This document shows positions 22,767 to 35,706 of a stretch of 64,000 bases of DNA, in pieces (position 1 is the first letter of the stretch; each line of letters opens with the position of its first letter). A program made the translations under genes and the position numbers. Location of the stretch: assembly GCA_037953625.1 (NCBI GenBank), contig CM075652.1, forward strand, positions 19,364,501-19,428,500. The letters are read 5' to 3'. This DNA is from Crotalaria pallida. Taxonomy: Eukaryota > Streptophyta > Magnoliopsida > Fabales > Fabaceae. Below the pieces are notes generated by a model. That model ran no database searches and was not told where the DNA came from. It saw only the letters and a list, made by a program, of their open reading frames with translations.

Positions 22767-25145
22767 ACAGACCATGGTGGTGAGTTCGAGAACTACAAAT
22801 TTGAGAAATTTTGTTCTAAGTTCGGCATAGAACATCAGTTTTCTGCTCCTCGGACTCCTGAACAAAATGGAGTTGTGGAACGAAAAAACCGAGTTCTTGA
22901 AGAGCTTGCCCGAACCATGCTTAATGAATACAATCTGCCACATTATTTCTGGGCCGATGCGGTGAACACAACTTGCTATGTAATGAACCGCATCCTCATC
23001 AGACCAATTTTAAAGAAAACTCCATATGAACTTTACAAGGGTAGAAAACCAAAAATTTCTCATTTCCATGCATTTGGTTGTAAAATTTTCATTTTAAATA
23101 ATGGAAAAGAGCATCTCGGAAAATTTGATTCTAAAGCCGATGAAGGAATATTTTTGGGTTATTCTACTCATAGTAAAGCATTTAGAGTTTTTAACAAAAG
23201 GACCTCCACTGTGGAAGAGTCCGTACATGTGGTATTTGTTGAGTCTCCTCGGCGAGACAATGTTAGTTGTGCAGATGGAGAAGATCAGCCTATGGTAGAA
23301 CACGATTCAAGCACAACAACTGAAAGAGCTCAAAAGGATGAATCTGCTGAAAACAGAGATCAGAGGGACAAGCCTGTTCCGAGCCAAACAAACAAGGAAC
23401 AAACTGAACTCAGTCCGAGCCAACCCCACAATAGTCAGTCCGAACTCATTCCAAGCCAAGCAGAGCATTTTGAGCTCAGTCCAGCCTGGAAGAGAGTCAA
23501 GGACCATCCTATAGAGAATGTGCTCGGTGACATGACTAAGGGAGTTTTAACACGTCGTTCTATTCAGAACTTTTGCATTTTCGCTTCCTTTGTTTCTCAA
23601 ATTGAACCTAATTCAGTCGATCAAGCAATTGAAGATGAACATTGGGCAATTGCCATGCAAGAGGAACTAAATCAATTCATCAGAAATGATGTCTGGGAAT
23701 TGGTTCCTCGACCCGATGATCATACGATAATTGGCTTGAAATGGATTTTCAGAAATAAAACAGATGAATTAGGTTTAATTATAAGAAACAAAGCAAGATT
23801 AGTTGCTCAAGGGTACAACCAAGAGGAAGGTATCGATTATGATGAAACCTTTGCTCCAGTTGCTAGGCTTGAAGCAATCCGAATTCTGCTTACTTTTGCA
23901 TCTATTATGAATTTCACCCTGTATCAAATGGATGTAAAGAGTGCATTCCTAAATGATTTCATAAATGAAGAAGTGTATGTAAAACAACCTCCTGGTTTTG
24001 AAAATTTTGAATTTCCAAACCATGTGTATAAACTCAAAAAGGCTTTTTACGGTTTAAAACAAGCTCCAAGAGCTTGGTATGATCGTTTGAGCTCATTTTT
24101 ACTTGAGCAAGGGTTTGAGAGAGGGAAGGTTGACACTACTCTCTTCATTCATAAATCCAAAAAGGACATATTGTTAGTACAAATATATGTTGATGATATA
24201 ATTTTCGGTGCTACTAACATGTCTCTTTGCAAGAAGTTCTCTGAATTAATGCAAGGTGAATTCGAGATGTCAATGATGGGAGAACTCACATTCTTCCTCG
24301 GGCTGCAAGTAAAGCAAGTTGAGGGAGGAACTTTTGTGCATCAAGGAAAATATTGCAAGGAACTCCTCAAAAAGTTCGGCTTAGAAAATTGCAAAGAAGC
24401 TGCCACTCCCATGAGCACTTCCAACTATCTCGGCAAGGATGAATCAGGTAAAGCTGTAGATGTACGCAAATATAGAGGCATGATAGGAAGTCTCTTATAT
24501 TTGACTGCATCTCGGCCAGATATTATGTTCAGTGTTTGTTTATGTGCTCGCTTTCAAGCTAATCCCAAAGAATCTCATCTTTCGGCGGTTAAAAGAATTT
24601 TTAAATACTTAAAAGGAACTGTGAACACTGGTCTGTGGTATCCTCGGGATGCCAATCTTAGTTTGATTGGGTATTCGAACTCAGATTTTGCTAGGTGCAA
24701 GCTTGACCGAAAAAGCACAAGTGGAACATGCCATTTGCTCGGCAGTTCCCTTGTATCATGGTTTTCTAAAAAGCAAGCTTGCGTTGCCCTGTCAACAGCT
24801 GAAGCCGAATACATTGCTGCTGGTAATTGTTGTGCTCAAATTCTTTGGGTGAAACAACAGTTATCAGATTTTAGGTTAATTTTAGATCACATTCCTATCA
24901 AATGTGACAATACAAGTGCAATCAATCTAACTAAGAATCCAGTGTATCACTCTAGAACAAAACACATTGAAATCAGGCATCATTTTCTACGAGATCATGT
25001 TCAAAAAGGTGACTGTGTCATTGAATTTGTTAGTACTGAAAATCAATTAGCCGACGTATTTACAAAACCTTTGCCGAGGGAAAATCTTTATAAAATTCGG
25101 CGTGAGCTCGGTATTCTGGATGAATCCAGTGTGTGCTTGACATAA
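22767..25145 (+). pseudogene. pol: Copia integrase core, reverse transcriptase and RNase H
   Basis: In order, it has the second catalytic Asp of integrase (in TDHGGEF), the catalytic Glu (codon 22878-22880, in NGVVERKNR) giving D-x62-D-x35-E with the preceding piece, and the copia GKKP-type integrase C-terminus. The RT follows (KARLVAQGYNQEEGIDYDETF and catalytic YVDDIIFGA near 24186), then RNase H (STAEAEYIAAG near 24792). The end QLADVFTKPL is typical of copia pol. The frame is open for about 790 codons, so the catalytic core is undamaged apart from the upstream lesions. PR-INT-RT-RH order is diagnostic of Ty1/copia. Confidence 0.93.
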
Positions 25146-25419
25146 ACTCGGCATCATGGATAAGTTTACCATGTGCTCGGCATGAGCTAGGTTTTCAGTA
25201 TATCATAAATTTGATCACCTTCATAATCTCTATTGTTTCATTCAATTGTGTATTTGTTTAAATTCCTGAAATTTCACATCCTTCAACTCTTCTTCCTTTC
25301 CTTTTAATTTTTTTTAAGGGAGAAGGGTGCTGTTTTATTATTTGAACTTTCATATTATGTTATTCGTCATTCTCACCTTTACACTTAACTTCTCGGACGA
25401 GAAGCATGTTTTCACTGTT

Positions 25420-25907
25420 AAAGGGGGAGAACGATGATGTCCTTATCATGAAAATTTTCTTCCTTCATAATCTTTTTCAAATTCTTAAGGGGGAGAAAAG
25501 TTTTTCTTTCTTTGTTATCATCAAGTGATATCAAGGGGGAGAAAGGTGATATTTTTTTTAACTCTCTTTTTGGCACATGTACTTAAACTTTGGCTCCTTT
25601 TTTATCATACCAAAAGGGGGAGAAAGGCGTTTGTTGTTGTTTTTGACCAAAATGCAGGTGTTCAGTTTTTGAGAGCATGAATTCAGAGGGAGTGTTTAAC
25701 GAGCTGCTCCACATTCTTCTTATCATATAATTTCAACAAGTGTACACAGTCTGATTAGTACATTTTCATAGCAACATGTGGTATGATTTCGAGCAAATTC
25801 CGATCAGTACTGAGTCTAATCAGTTTACGAGCATACAGTCAGAGGGAGAGAACACAAAATGCAACAAACTTTTAAAGATTATTTGTCATCATCAAAAAGG
25901 GGGAGAT
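25420..25907 (+). promoter_or_regulatory. Array of five polypurine tracts before the copia 3' LTR
   Basis: AAGGGGGAGA-type tracts occur at 25420-25431, 25487-25500, 25533-25545, 25612-25626 and 25894-25907. The last one directly abuts the 3' LTR and is the probable plus-strand primer. The rest of the 25146-25907 3' UTR has no gene. Multiple such tracts are typical of SIRE-like elements. Confidence 0.85.
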
Positions 25908-27604
25908 TGTAGAATCAAAGACCTTTTGATGAGACTGAAGAATCAAAGAGCTTTTGATGATGTCAAATAAGTAAGCTCGAGTTATGCTAAGGCGTCAGAC
26001 TTATCAGCGCAAGCATTTCGCTAAAGGCAAAGGCTCTGCAGAGGCTTGGAAACTTAATTTTGCGTATGCGTTCCGAAAAAGGCAAAGTCTTGGCGGAGGC
26101 TCGGAAAATTGGGATTCTAAGCTACCTGCAACAAGTCAGCATTTGAAGCTCAAGCTCGGTATGCGCTCGGCCCTTGATCACGGCTGAGTTTATCCAAGTT
26201 TACAAGTTCGTTTCTTCTTTTCTAGACAGTAAGCTCGGATGATGATTTGCTCTGTACTCGCTCGGATTAAGCTTGAAATTGCCACAGCATCAGAAAGAGC
26301 AAATAAGCTCGGGTTGATCGCACTCAACTTGTCTGATTGCCCCACGCTCAGATCAAGCTCAGAAACACCAAGCTTGAACAAAGCTCAAAGCTCGGCAATC
26401 TCTGTTCATCGTCTTCAACAATGCATCGTCTTCAACCTTCAGACTCTGCTCAGCTGTTCCGTACATTTTATTACCGTTGAGTCTGGGTAGAAGTTCTAGG
26501 TTTTAACTCCAACGCTTTGACAAGTTTGAAATTCAAAATGAGTTAAAGCAAAGGTTGGTGAAGTGTCACCATCACTGCTCTTCTGTCATTGTTATCGTTG
26601 AAAACCCCATGACATTTTCGTACGGCTTTCTCTCTCTCTCTCTCTGTTTTCTGGAGATCAGAGGAGACTATAAATGGTGGTCTTCAACAGTAACATGAAG
26701 GAGAATTTTCAACACACATTTTTGAACCATTTTTCTCTGAACTTGAACTTTCATTTTACCTTCGAAAAACAGAGCAGTAATCACAATCTCTCAGAGAAGA
26801 AGATCATTCGATTTTCATACGAACTTATAGAGTTAAAACTTTCAAATCTTAACTCTAAGTTCGAATCAGTTCTTCTCTGTGATACCCTTCTGAAATTGAC
26901 TCACTCTTGATATTCAATCTTTCAACGCATTCGAAGAGTGTTTCGAATCGGAGCCATCCTCGTTCATTATCGTCTTCATCATGTTTTCTGTTGTGAGAAG
27001 CTGGTCTTTGATCGAGAAAGCTTCCTTGGTTTGTAAAGGTTCCAAAGAGGTTCTTTGGTCATCGATTTGTTGTGGGTAGTTTGTCACGAGTTTGGCATAC
27101 TCGTTTGACTGGATAGGTTTAGAGGGGTAGTCTCTTGTAAATCCTTTGTAACCCAGAAAATCGATTTTTAGTAAAAGCTCTCTAAAAGGTTTTTAGAGGG
27201 GACTGGACTAGCTCCTAGGGTGAAAGTGAACCAGGATAAATTTATTGTGTTCTTTGTATACTGCTTATCTGCTGCTGACGTGCTTAACTATTTTTCCACT
27301 ATTTTTCATGCAACCAAGTTTCAATCGTTATTTTTCATAGCTCGACTTTGAGTGTTGTTCTCCGAGCTTAAGTCTCAAAAACCAGATCTACCTTGAAGCA
27401 GCTCGGTTAACTGATTAACCATTCTGTTTATCTATTCGTTTAATCAATTAACCTTGTCTGCTCGGAAAGAAGCTCGACATTTCATTTAAAACCGTGAACA
27501 ACATTCAATCAATTTTCAGTAAATCGAAAAATTGCCATATTAGGTTCAATCTCCTATTCACCCCCCCTCTACTCGATTGTTAGGCCTCTTGTTGGTTTCC
27601 AACA
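25908..27604 (+). repeat. Copia 3' LTR (1697 bp)
   Basis: It starts TGTAGAATCAAAG right after the purine tract and ends in GGTTTCCAACA, followed by TSD TAATT. Relative to the 5' LTR it has about 50 extra bp near 25976-26030 and scattered point differences. Confidence 0.95.
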
Positions 27605-30600
27605 TAATTTTATTATTTGTGATTTCCTTTGAGAAATTAATTTCTTTGTGCATCTTTATAAATTTAACCCAATTGATTTAAGAATTGATTAAAAGAGTTT
27701 TGATTGCATGATGGATTTCTACCCTTTGGAATTTAATCCACTTGTGTTAAAATTTCATGTGTTTGTTTTTTTATGGTTTTCAATGATTTATCTTACTTAA
27801 GGTTTTAACTAAGATTTTACGGTTTTAAGATGGAAAATTATTTCTACCCTAAGTTTCAAAAATCAAAGTCCAAGTATCTTATCATACCCTTAATCTAGAA
27901 TCATCTCTAGAAACCCTAATTTGCATCTCTAATCTTTGATTAAACCCTAATCTTTGATTAAACCTTAATCAAGTTCCTAATCCTTGATTAAGTACTTAAT
28001 CACTCTCTTAAACTCTAAACCCTCAAGGTTAGTGAACTAACCTAGAATTAGTTTTCCCTAAACCTATACTAGTATGGATTAAGTCTTTGGATTAGTGCCT
28101 TAATCCTTGTATTAAGCCCTAAACTCTAAGGATTAGTGGACCAAACCTTATTTAGTTTTCCTAATCCTACCTTAATCATGATTAGATCCTAATTAGCACC
28201 TTAAACCTAGATTAACTAACCTAATCTACCCTTAAACCCCCAAACCCGAAGGAACCTTCTCATGTGCATTACTTGGTCTCCAAGTTTGTTTACTTGGTCT
28301 CCAAGTTGGCTTACTTAGTGGCCAAGCACATGATGTCACCATAGTGACCTAAGCATGACCTTAAGGAGAAAAGAAAAAGAAAAGAAAAAGAGAAGAAGAA
28401 GAAAGGTGAGCCGTGGGGGAGAGAAATGAAGCAAGCCCAAGCCCAAAATCCTATGTGTATTTAAACATCCACATACACCCTTCACTTGTTTTTCCACTTC
28501 TTCATTCATTTTCCTAAAACACACATAGGGTTGATCATCATCAAGCTCAACACCCTTAGAGAAAAAGAGAAGAGAACCGTGAGGGAGGAAGAGAAGAAGA
28601 ACTAAACCCTAAACACAACACCAATCTCAAACACAACCTAAGTAAAGAAAATCAAACTAAGAGAGTGAAGAAGAGAAGGAGAAACCATGGACTTAAAGGA
28701 AAGAGGGAGTGAACCGTGGGGAGTAAGAAGAGGAACCAAAGAACAACCCAAAGATTTGGACTTGATTTTGAAGCTTTTGATTAAGTAAGCATTTTTATTT
28801 CATGATCTTAAAGTTCTTAATCTCTTTTCTTTGATTCATTTTTGGTTTTCATGTTTTCTTTCTAAAGTCTTGATTTTTGTTTGAAAATGTTAATGCATGT
28901 TTGTTTTCAAGGTAGATCTAGTGTTTTTGTTTACAAACATGTTGATTTCTAAACTTGATTTTAAAACTTTTGCTAAGAAAGTATTTTCTTTCATGATCTT
29001 GAGTTATCTCATGAACTCATCCATTTTCTTCTTGATTTCTTAAAATGTTTTGAAGAAAAAGTTTGAATTTGAGTTTTGCATGAGGATTTTTAAGTTTCCT
29101 TATGATTTTCTAAGATTGTTTTTACTTGTTTTTGAATTTAAAGAGAAAAAATGAACATGCATCCACAAGGATGATGCTCACGGTTTTGGCCTTTTTGGTT
29201 CAAAATGATTTTGATCTTTGATTTTCAATTTCATGATTGATTATGAGTTGATCTATGGAGTTCCTAAACTATGAGTTGTTGATTTGCACAAATCTTTCCT
29301 ATTTTTCTTTTGCATGTCACGGTTAAAGTTTGATTTGAAGGAAAATGATTTTATGTTCATTTTTGTCTTGATCTACTATTTTTAAATGCATGCATGTAAA
29401 GATCTAATGAAAAGAAGTATGCTTTGGTGTTAGTTTTGATTTTACTCTTAAAGCCTTGATTTTGATTCTTGAGTGTTGATGCATGTTTGGTTTTCTTTGA
29501 GATTTATTATTTCTAAGTATGTGCATGTCAAGATCTAGGTTAGTTTAAATTCGATCCTTGTTTTTTTTGTTTAAAAGGCTTGATTTTTTTATGAATGTTG
29601 ATGCATGATTGTTTCAAGACTAGATCTAGTGCTTTTAAGTACATGCATGTTGAAATTGGACTTGAAATAAATTGATTTGATGCATGTTGTATTTAAGTTA
29701 AAGTAAATTGTTTTCATGATATGTTGATTCGGTTTTTGAAAGGAAAATAATTGATGGATTAATTTTGTGATTGATTTGCGTGAATAAATGCTATTTGGTT
29801 TGGTATGAGAAAGTACTTAAGTGAATAAATGATATTTGTACATGTTCAATAATTTTGAAATTTTGTCATTGATCTAAGTATGTTAAAGTAAGCTTCTCTG
29901 AATTTTTGAATGATTTTTGGAATTGATTTCCTATTTCTATTGGAGCTAACTTTGTGAAGACAATTTTGAGAAAACAAGTTTTTCGGTTTAAAGATTGACA
30001 GAATTCTCAAACTTGTGCTACTTTAAATTGCTTGGAATTTTTATGGTAGCTTCCGGAACCTCTCTAGATACTCTCTGAAAAATTTGAAGAGATTTGGAGT
30101 TGATTTGATAATTTTACTAAAGGCAAAACAGTGAACCATTTGGTTCAGATTTTCCGGACTTAGTGACGAATTTAATTGAAAAAATATGACTTTCACAACT
30201 CCAAATAATCTGAAATTTTTATGAGATGGTCTTGATTGTGTAAGGAATATTTATACCAATTTTCATGCAATTCGGAGTTGAAACACTATTTTTAACCATG
30301 GCATTTTGGCCTCAGTCCAGCAACAGTCATATCTTGCTTTTCATACGAAATCTGATTTGAAACCTAGCTTAAGGTTGTTCAAATGACTTTAAATTTTTAT
30401 GTGATGAACTTTGACATATATGTGTATGTTCTGGAAATTTTGAGGATTAAACAAATTGATTTGGTATAGTTTTATATTTTATCTTTTGAGCTTTCCCGTA
30501 ATCGAACAAAAGCTTTATTTAAATGTTTTCGACAAATATGAATTTTGTACTTTGTTTTGTGACTTGGCTGGACTTGTATGATGATCATAATGTCTTGAAA

Positions 30601-31122
30601 TAATTGAATGAGTGATTTCTTGGTGATATGTTTAGGATATGCATGAATGAGGTTGCAAGATAATTGTTTACGGTGTTTCGGTCTAGGCTATTTGTTTGAA
30701 ATTATGATTTGAGAATGTGCTATGTGCTATGTGCCAAATGGTTTGTTTTAGGTTATGCATGTTAATTGAACTTCTTTGTTTAAGTGTCTTGGAATTGTTT
30801 ATTTGATAAAGGAAGTGAAGGAAAATGAGTTATTTAATAAGTTATGATGTTGTAATTGCTCTTTTGAAGATTGATTGATTTTTGAAAAGAATTTGGTTAT
30901 TTGAAAAAGTATTGGGCTTACTGGTTGCTGCCCTATGCGATTTCATGGTATTATGTTTGAAAATAAATCATTTCAAATATTCATTTTAACATGGAGTATT
31001 AAATAGATTAAAGAACGATTTTTCAGTATTTTCGAATCTTGGTTGTGGCTGTCCGGAATGGACCAGCAACCAATTCATTTATTTAAAGTGTTTATATGAG
31101 TATGATTTGGTTTGTATGTGCC
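27605..31122 (+). repeat. Long non-coding body of the Z LTR
   Basis: About 3.5 kb without a credible gene. A leader-like part (28330-28790) contains a TATA-like GTATTTAAAC near 28458, purine-rich AGAGAAG stretches and ACCGTGAGG. A plausible splice donor GTAAGC follows at about 28787. The AT-rich stretch to 31122 reads like an intron, with many short TGCATGT and TTGATTT patterns and several diverged copies of a CTCCAAATAATCTGAAATTTTTATG-like module at about 30010-30420. Confidence 0.55.
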
Positions 31123-31831
31123 TGTAACATCCCTAATTTTATTCCCTAATATAATTATAAGTTTTATCAAATTAAATAATTGATTCTTGAAATCAAATTA
31201 TTTGAGTGTTGGGTATTCTCATAAAAATATATTATGTTAATTGTGAAAGTATATTTAATTATATATTTTTAAAGTAGATTCGTTTAAATAAATTACCTTA
31301 TCTGAAAAATGTATTTGTTATGCTTTACTTTTCTTTTGATATATTATATACCATTTATTTCTAATGCTCCTAAACTTCTAACTTTATACTTTCTTATGTG
31401 TATTTAATATATAACGAAATTTTATTGAAGGTATTTACTAGAATTGAAAAGAAATAAAAGTGTGTTAGTGTTTATTTTAAATAAATAAAAATTATAAAGT
31501 ATGTATATGTGTAATTGTTGTAAAAAAAAATGTATGTGTGTGCTGTGAAGAAAAGGAACCCTAAGACCCCCCCTCCATTTGCTTCAGCCGGCCCTAATTT
31601 GTGAGCAGCCGCCCCATCCTCCTCCTCCCCCTTTGTCTCTTTCGTTCCTCCCTCCTTCGTGTTCTCTCTCCACTAGCCACCGATCACACCATTGCTCTCA
31701 GCCTCCCTCGCGACGTCCTTCTTCTCCGGCCGCCGCTCTCGTGTTTCCTCTCTCTTTCCCGTCGATCTCTCTATTTGTTGGGTCAGTGAATCGCGACTTC
31801 CTCCTTCACCGTGACCAGATGCTCGCGCCGC
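31123..31831 (+). repeat. X 5' LTR, left part
   Basis: It is collinear with 60595-61303 of the 3' LTR. It is AT-rich to about 31545, then changes sharply to a GC- and pyrimidine-rich leader. It breaks at the Y insertion (TSD GCCGC, 31827-31831). ORFs at 31579-31836 are leader low complexity and are not called. Confidence 0.93.
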
Positions 31832-33086
31832 TGTGACACCCTTCCGGATTACCCAAATATAATATAGTATTTATGCTTTATATTGGATAATATATGGACT
31901 TGTGAGTTAAGAAAATATGGTAAATAAAATTTTCTTTAAAGCGGGTGCACAATTCATCTAATGGAACTCTTGGAGAATAAATTCTAAAATCCTTTAAAAC
32001 ACTTGTATCGAGTTCGGCGATTTCTAAAACCTTTTCTCAAGCAGGATAACATTCGTTCTTTAGAAATTTCTTTACATTTCACAATCAATTGAAGCTACCC
32101 ATACTTGGTTCAATAAAACTGATACCGTCAATTAATACTTATAGCCGAGCTCATTTATAAGTTAAATCAGAGTAAGCGGAAATTACTGGACTATGCAACC
32201 GATATAATATAAACATAGATTTTCATATATACGAAAGAGTCATACATACATAGTCCATGAGATAAGTCACCAAGTTCCAAAATATAACAAGTCCATATAA
32301 ACAGATCTATATCACTATGATACTATAACCCTAGAGTAAAACATATGTACAATATATACATCATCAAAATACAACCCCAGGGATAGTCACGTAGATCCAT
32401 CAGCATCAGATGCAGTAGTAGTAGCAGCAGTAGTCTCCCAAAAAACATAGGTAATAAGGTAGTAGCATCATCATCACAGCAGCAGCAGCACATCTCCTCC
32501 ACACACCGGATCCTCGGATCCACATCATACACCATATACATGTACCTAGGGATCATCGTCCCTCCAGTCACTCCCAGTAGAATGCACGACAGGCTCGCTC
32601 CCACTCTCGTCCTCCACCGGATCCTCCTCGATCTCATCCGAAGGAGAGTGTACCCTACCACTGGGTACCGGGTCAGGTGATGGTGAAACCCTGATGGGGC
32701 TCCTTGGATAAGAAGGGGGAGTCTCCTCGCGGACAACTCTCGAAGTAAAAGGGTGAGAGCGGGTAGGTCGAAAATGAAAACTATGGTAAGAGCGAGCTGG
32801 TCGCATGGGAGGTGGTCCATGATAAGTATAAAACGGGGGTACATGCATAGTGTATATGATGGGAATCCTAAACCTACGAGGGCGGAATCGCATCAGCGGG
32901 TTAGGGTGGTAGAATGTGAACTCTACCTCCCCCTCATACACCGTGCCATGGTCCTCATAGATCCATACGCCACTAGGAAGTGGCCGGATCTCGATGCAAG
33001 CAATGTAACGAGACATCACCTACAAGGGCATAGGGGTAAGCAATTCTATACACATAATCAATAGAGAATAAATTGTGCAATATGAA
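31832..33086 (-). repeat. Y 3' LTR, surviving 1255 bp
   Basis: It is collinear with 51335-52589 of the other LTR with roughly a dozen substitutions by eye (about 1%). It ends abruptly where the Athila LTR begins (TGATCGAGG at 33087). It contains the LTR ORF described at 32546-33019. Confidence 0.93.
32546..33019 (-). CDS. Hypothetical ORF inside the Y LTR, downstream of a splice acceptor
   Basis: I do not recognise this protein. On the LTR sense strand, a pyrimidine-rich stretch ending CCTTGTAG (AG at 33020-33021) is followed by GTG and then ATG (33016), opening 156 codons to a stop at 32546. The start is MSRYIACIEIRPLPSG. A Pro/Arg/His-rich middle (FRPRRFRIP, PPFYTYHGPPPMRP) and an acidic, Ser-rich tail ending WRDDDP follow. 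There is no transmembrane segment or known motif. The frame is also present in the other LTR (52049-52519), where one CGA-to-TGA change breaks it, so it was open in the source element. It may be a spliced accessory exon or merely a chance open frame in a transcribed leader. Confidence that it is a gene is modest. Confidence 0.35.
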   Translation of the reverse strand: MMSRYIACIEIRPLPSGVWIYEDHGTVYEGEVEFTFYHPNPLMRFRPRRFRIPIIYTMHVPPFYTYHGPPPMRPARSYHSFHFRPTRSHPFTSRVVREETPPSYPRSPIRVSPSPDPVPSGRVHSPSDEIEEDPVEDESGSEPVVHSTGSDWRDDDP

Positions 33087-34205
33087 TGATCGAGGCCGTA
33101 CCCGATACAAATAAAAACAGTTTAAGTATAGTACTAGGAAGTGACTCCTAGGTCGTCTCCCAAGGAATATCTTATCAAGCAAAAGGTCGAACACATAGTA
33201 TGCATAGAAAACAGGGGTTTTTTTTTTGTATTGAATATTGAATAATTGAAATCAAAACAGAATTAAATCAAAACGAAGAAACAGATAAGGAAAAGCGGAT
33301 AAACCCCTTTGGCTCGCGTTCACAACTCTATCATCGGTCACAAAAGATCAATTTCTTTCCTCTTCACTGTCCAACTCGTGAGAATTAAATACTAAGCGAA
33401 AATTCAATTCTCACCCCAAAACCGAAACCTCTAATTAAGCATTAAAAGCCAAAGCATGGAGTTTTTACGAGTTTGCATAAATTAAGCATTCATACACATG
33501 GATTATCTCTATATAATGGAACTAAGCGAACCATAACATATCAATAAGCATGAAAACAGTGAATAAAAACGAAATAGCATTAAGAACAAAACCTCAAGAG
33601 TATGTGATACATTACCAAAGGGATTTAACCTAAGAGTTTAGCCTTCCATGAAGAAAAATACCAAAAACGTGTAGAAAAGGGAAGAGAGAGAAACCTTAGC
33701 AGCCTCCACAAGCTTGGAGAGAAAAACTAAGCCTTCTCTATGAGAGAGAATGTAAAAAACGTGAATGGAAGGTCCCTCCTAGGGTTTACACGAATTTGGC
33801 TTTTTAAATCACAAAACGGGCCTAAATCATGGGCCCAAATCCTAAGGAAAGCTTATCTCTAAATTAAATCTAAAAATATCCTATAGATAAAATCTAAATC
33901 TTAAAAGATATAACTAAATCTCAACTAATCCTAAAGATAGATTACAATCTTCACTTCATCATATATCTTCTCTTCCAACATTAAATTTTCATTCCCAAAA
34001 TGTCCAAAAAGCCCTTGTCCAAATATGACCTGAAAATAGAAATAGAATTAATTAGGCTAAATAATCCCAAATTAAACAATATTCAGAATAATAGTCCAAT
34101 AAACTCTAAATCACTAAATCAAGCTAAACAATGTCAAATAGGCAACAAGTATCAATAATAGGAGTAAAATAATGCAAGGAAAAATGGGAAATAAAATGCT
34201 CATCA
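33087..34205 (-). repeat. Athila 3' LTR (1119 bp)
   Basis: On the plus strand it runs TGATCGAGGCCG to GCTCATCA (TGAT...ATCA ends). It is collinear with the other LTR once the copia derivative is removed (about 1121 bp). A TATA-like GATTTAAAAAGCC lies near 33800-33815 on the minus strand. No credible ORF is seen. Confidence 0.92.
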
Positions 34206-35706
34206 AATACCCCCACACTTATCCTTTTGCACTCCTGGGCAAAACTAAGAATTAGGACTGAGAAAATCAATATGCACCAAAGTGAATCATGTAACAAGAT
34301 TACTAAAACTAATGAATGCAAACCTAAGAGATTACATACTTCACAATGAATTCTAGGAAATGCAAAGAAATGGGCAAAATCGAGCACACGAAGAGAATAA
34401 GGACCAAAGAATCAAAGCATCCATGAACATCATCCAGTTATTTCAAATATGCAAAGAAAACCAATGACATCAAGAGGGTAGTCACAAAGATGATAGAAAC
34501 TCACAAGGATCACTCAATAGTGTTTACACTCAAGTGTTTAAGGTTAATCAGTGTTTACACTCAAGACACATCATGAAAAACAAACACAACCATAGGCTTG
34601 ACAAGCCTCTAACATCAACAATCAACACACATGCACATTAAGATCAAAAGGTCTTTTCAGGGTTGTAATGGGGCCAAGGACAAGGTAGGATAAAAATATG
34701 GGAAATGTAGCTAAAACCCAGGGAATAGAGGAGCAATGGGGAACAAGTAAAAAAAATAAGCACAATCCACCCCAGAATGAAATGGTAAACATAACAACAA
34801 CCTCTAATTCCAATCCTCTATGCCTCAATCAACCTTTTATTCCATTTTTTTTTCTTTTTCTTCTTTTTCTTCTTCTTCTTTTTTTTTCATCATTCATTTT
34901 TTCAATTTTTTTTTTCATTGCAGAACTTCATGAACGAAAGGAAAGAAGAAACAACAAAAATGGCATAATGAGATAAAACCATAATTACATCACCGACCAT
35001 AGAGGCAAAACCCAGAACTCACAAGAGATGAAGAACAAAGCACCCTCGCTTACTTAATACCCATTCCCAAAACAATTCCAAAGCTCCAACATTCCCTAAG
35101 GTTAGGACAATCATGGTTTTTCAGTCATAGGCTTGTAATGAGCTAAAGAACAAAGAAAAGGGATATAAAGGCTCAAAGGGGCTATCAAAGGATAAATTCA
35201 TTCAAGGTAGGCTCATATGGCTAGTGGCTTATTCAAGAAAAACAATGCCTAAATCATTTCAAAATGTGCATGGGAATATCAAGTATCAACAAGAGTCAAG
35301 TCAAGTTCTAGAGTGCAAGTAATCCAGAGTGCAATCACACATGAAAGAAAAATTAGGTGGCATATATAGCAATCCACCCACAATTAAGGCTCAAATCCTC
35401 ACAAAAGGGACAATTCTATCACAGTGTTACCACCTCTTAATTATCAAAAGCAACTTTACACATAGAAATGCATGAATTCAGACACAAGATACCAAGACTC
35501 TACTAAAATGAAGCAAAAACATGCAAGAAAATGCCCAAAACTTAGCAAAACCTAAAAAAAATCAAAGCAAAAATATGCAACCTAAACTACTCTCCCCCCA
35601 CACTTAAATCACACATTGTCCTCAATGTAAAACAAATAGCAGAATCAAACAGATATAGACAAGTGGAATAAAAGTAGTAAAGAAGGAGAAAAGAAGACTC
35701 CCTAAA
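34206..35706 (-). repeat. Athila 3' UTR with two purine-tract candidates
   Basis: This is about 1.5 kb with no gene. On the minus strand the tract AAGTGTGGGGGTATT (34206-34220) abuts the 3' LTR and is the likely plus-strand primer. A second tract, AAGTGTGGGGGG, lies at 35591-35606. A pyrimidine-rich plus-strand stretch at 34840-34916 is low complexity. Confidence 0.8.

Larger units (their letters stand above)
18249..27604 (+). mobile_element. Copia retrotransposon, SIRE/Maximus-like, full length but disabled
   Basis: The 9.36-kb element is flanked by TAATT (18244-18248 and 27605-27609). It has 5' LTR 18249-19892, a Met-type primer site, gag, then protease, integrase, RT and RNase H in copia order, a 0.76-kb 3' UTR with repeated purine tracts, and 3' LTR 25908-27604. 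A large coiled-coil Gag with two CCHC knuckles and an array of purine tracts before the 3' LTR fit the SIRE/Maximus lineage. There is no envelope-like ORF between pol and the 3' LTR. Two in-frame stops and one frameshift make it non-coding as it stands. The LTRs differ by scattered substitutions and one indel of about 50 bp, so it is older than the gag-only copia at 41003-44831. Confidence 0.93.

Noticed and set aside
25146..25907. Possible envelope-like gene of a SIRE element
   Set aside because: No open frame of useful length and no membrane segment; only purine tracts and AT-rich spacer.
32323..32844. 173-codon ORF overlapping the Y LTR ORF in another frame, repeated at 51826-52347
   Set aside because: Composition is extreme (runs of Cys, Leu and Met from CAG/CAT repeats). 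It is present twice simply because the LTR is duplicated.
34840..34916. Long pyrimidine run with an ORF (34698-34976)
   Set aside because: Poly-T/C tract in the Athila 3' UTR; copy at 46344-46420 differs in length as expected of slippage.
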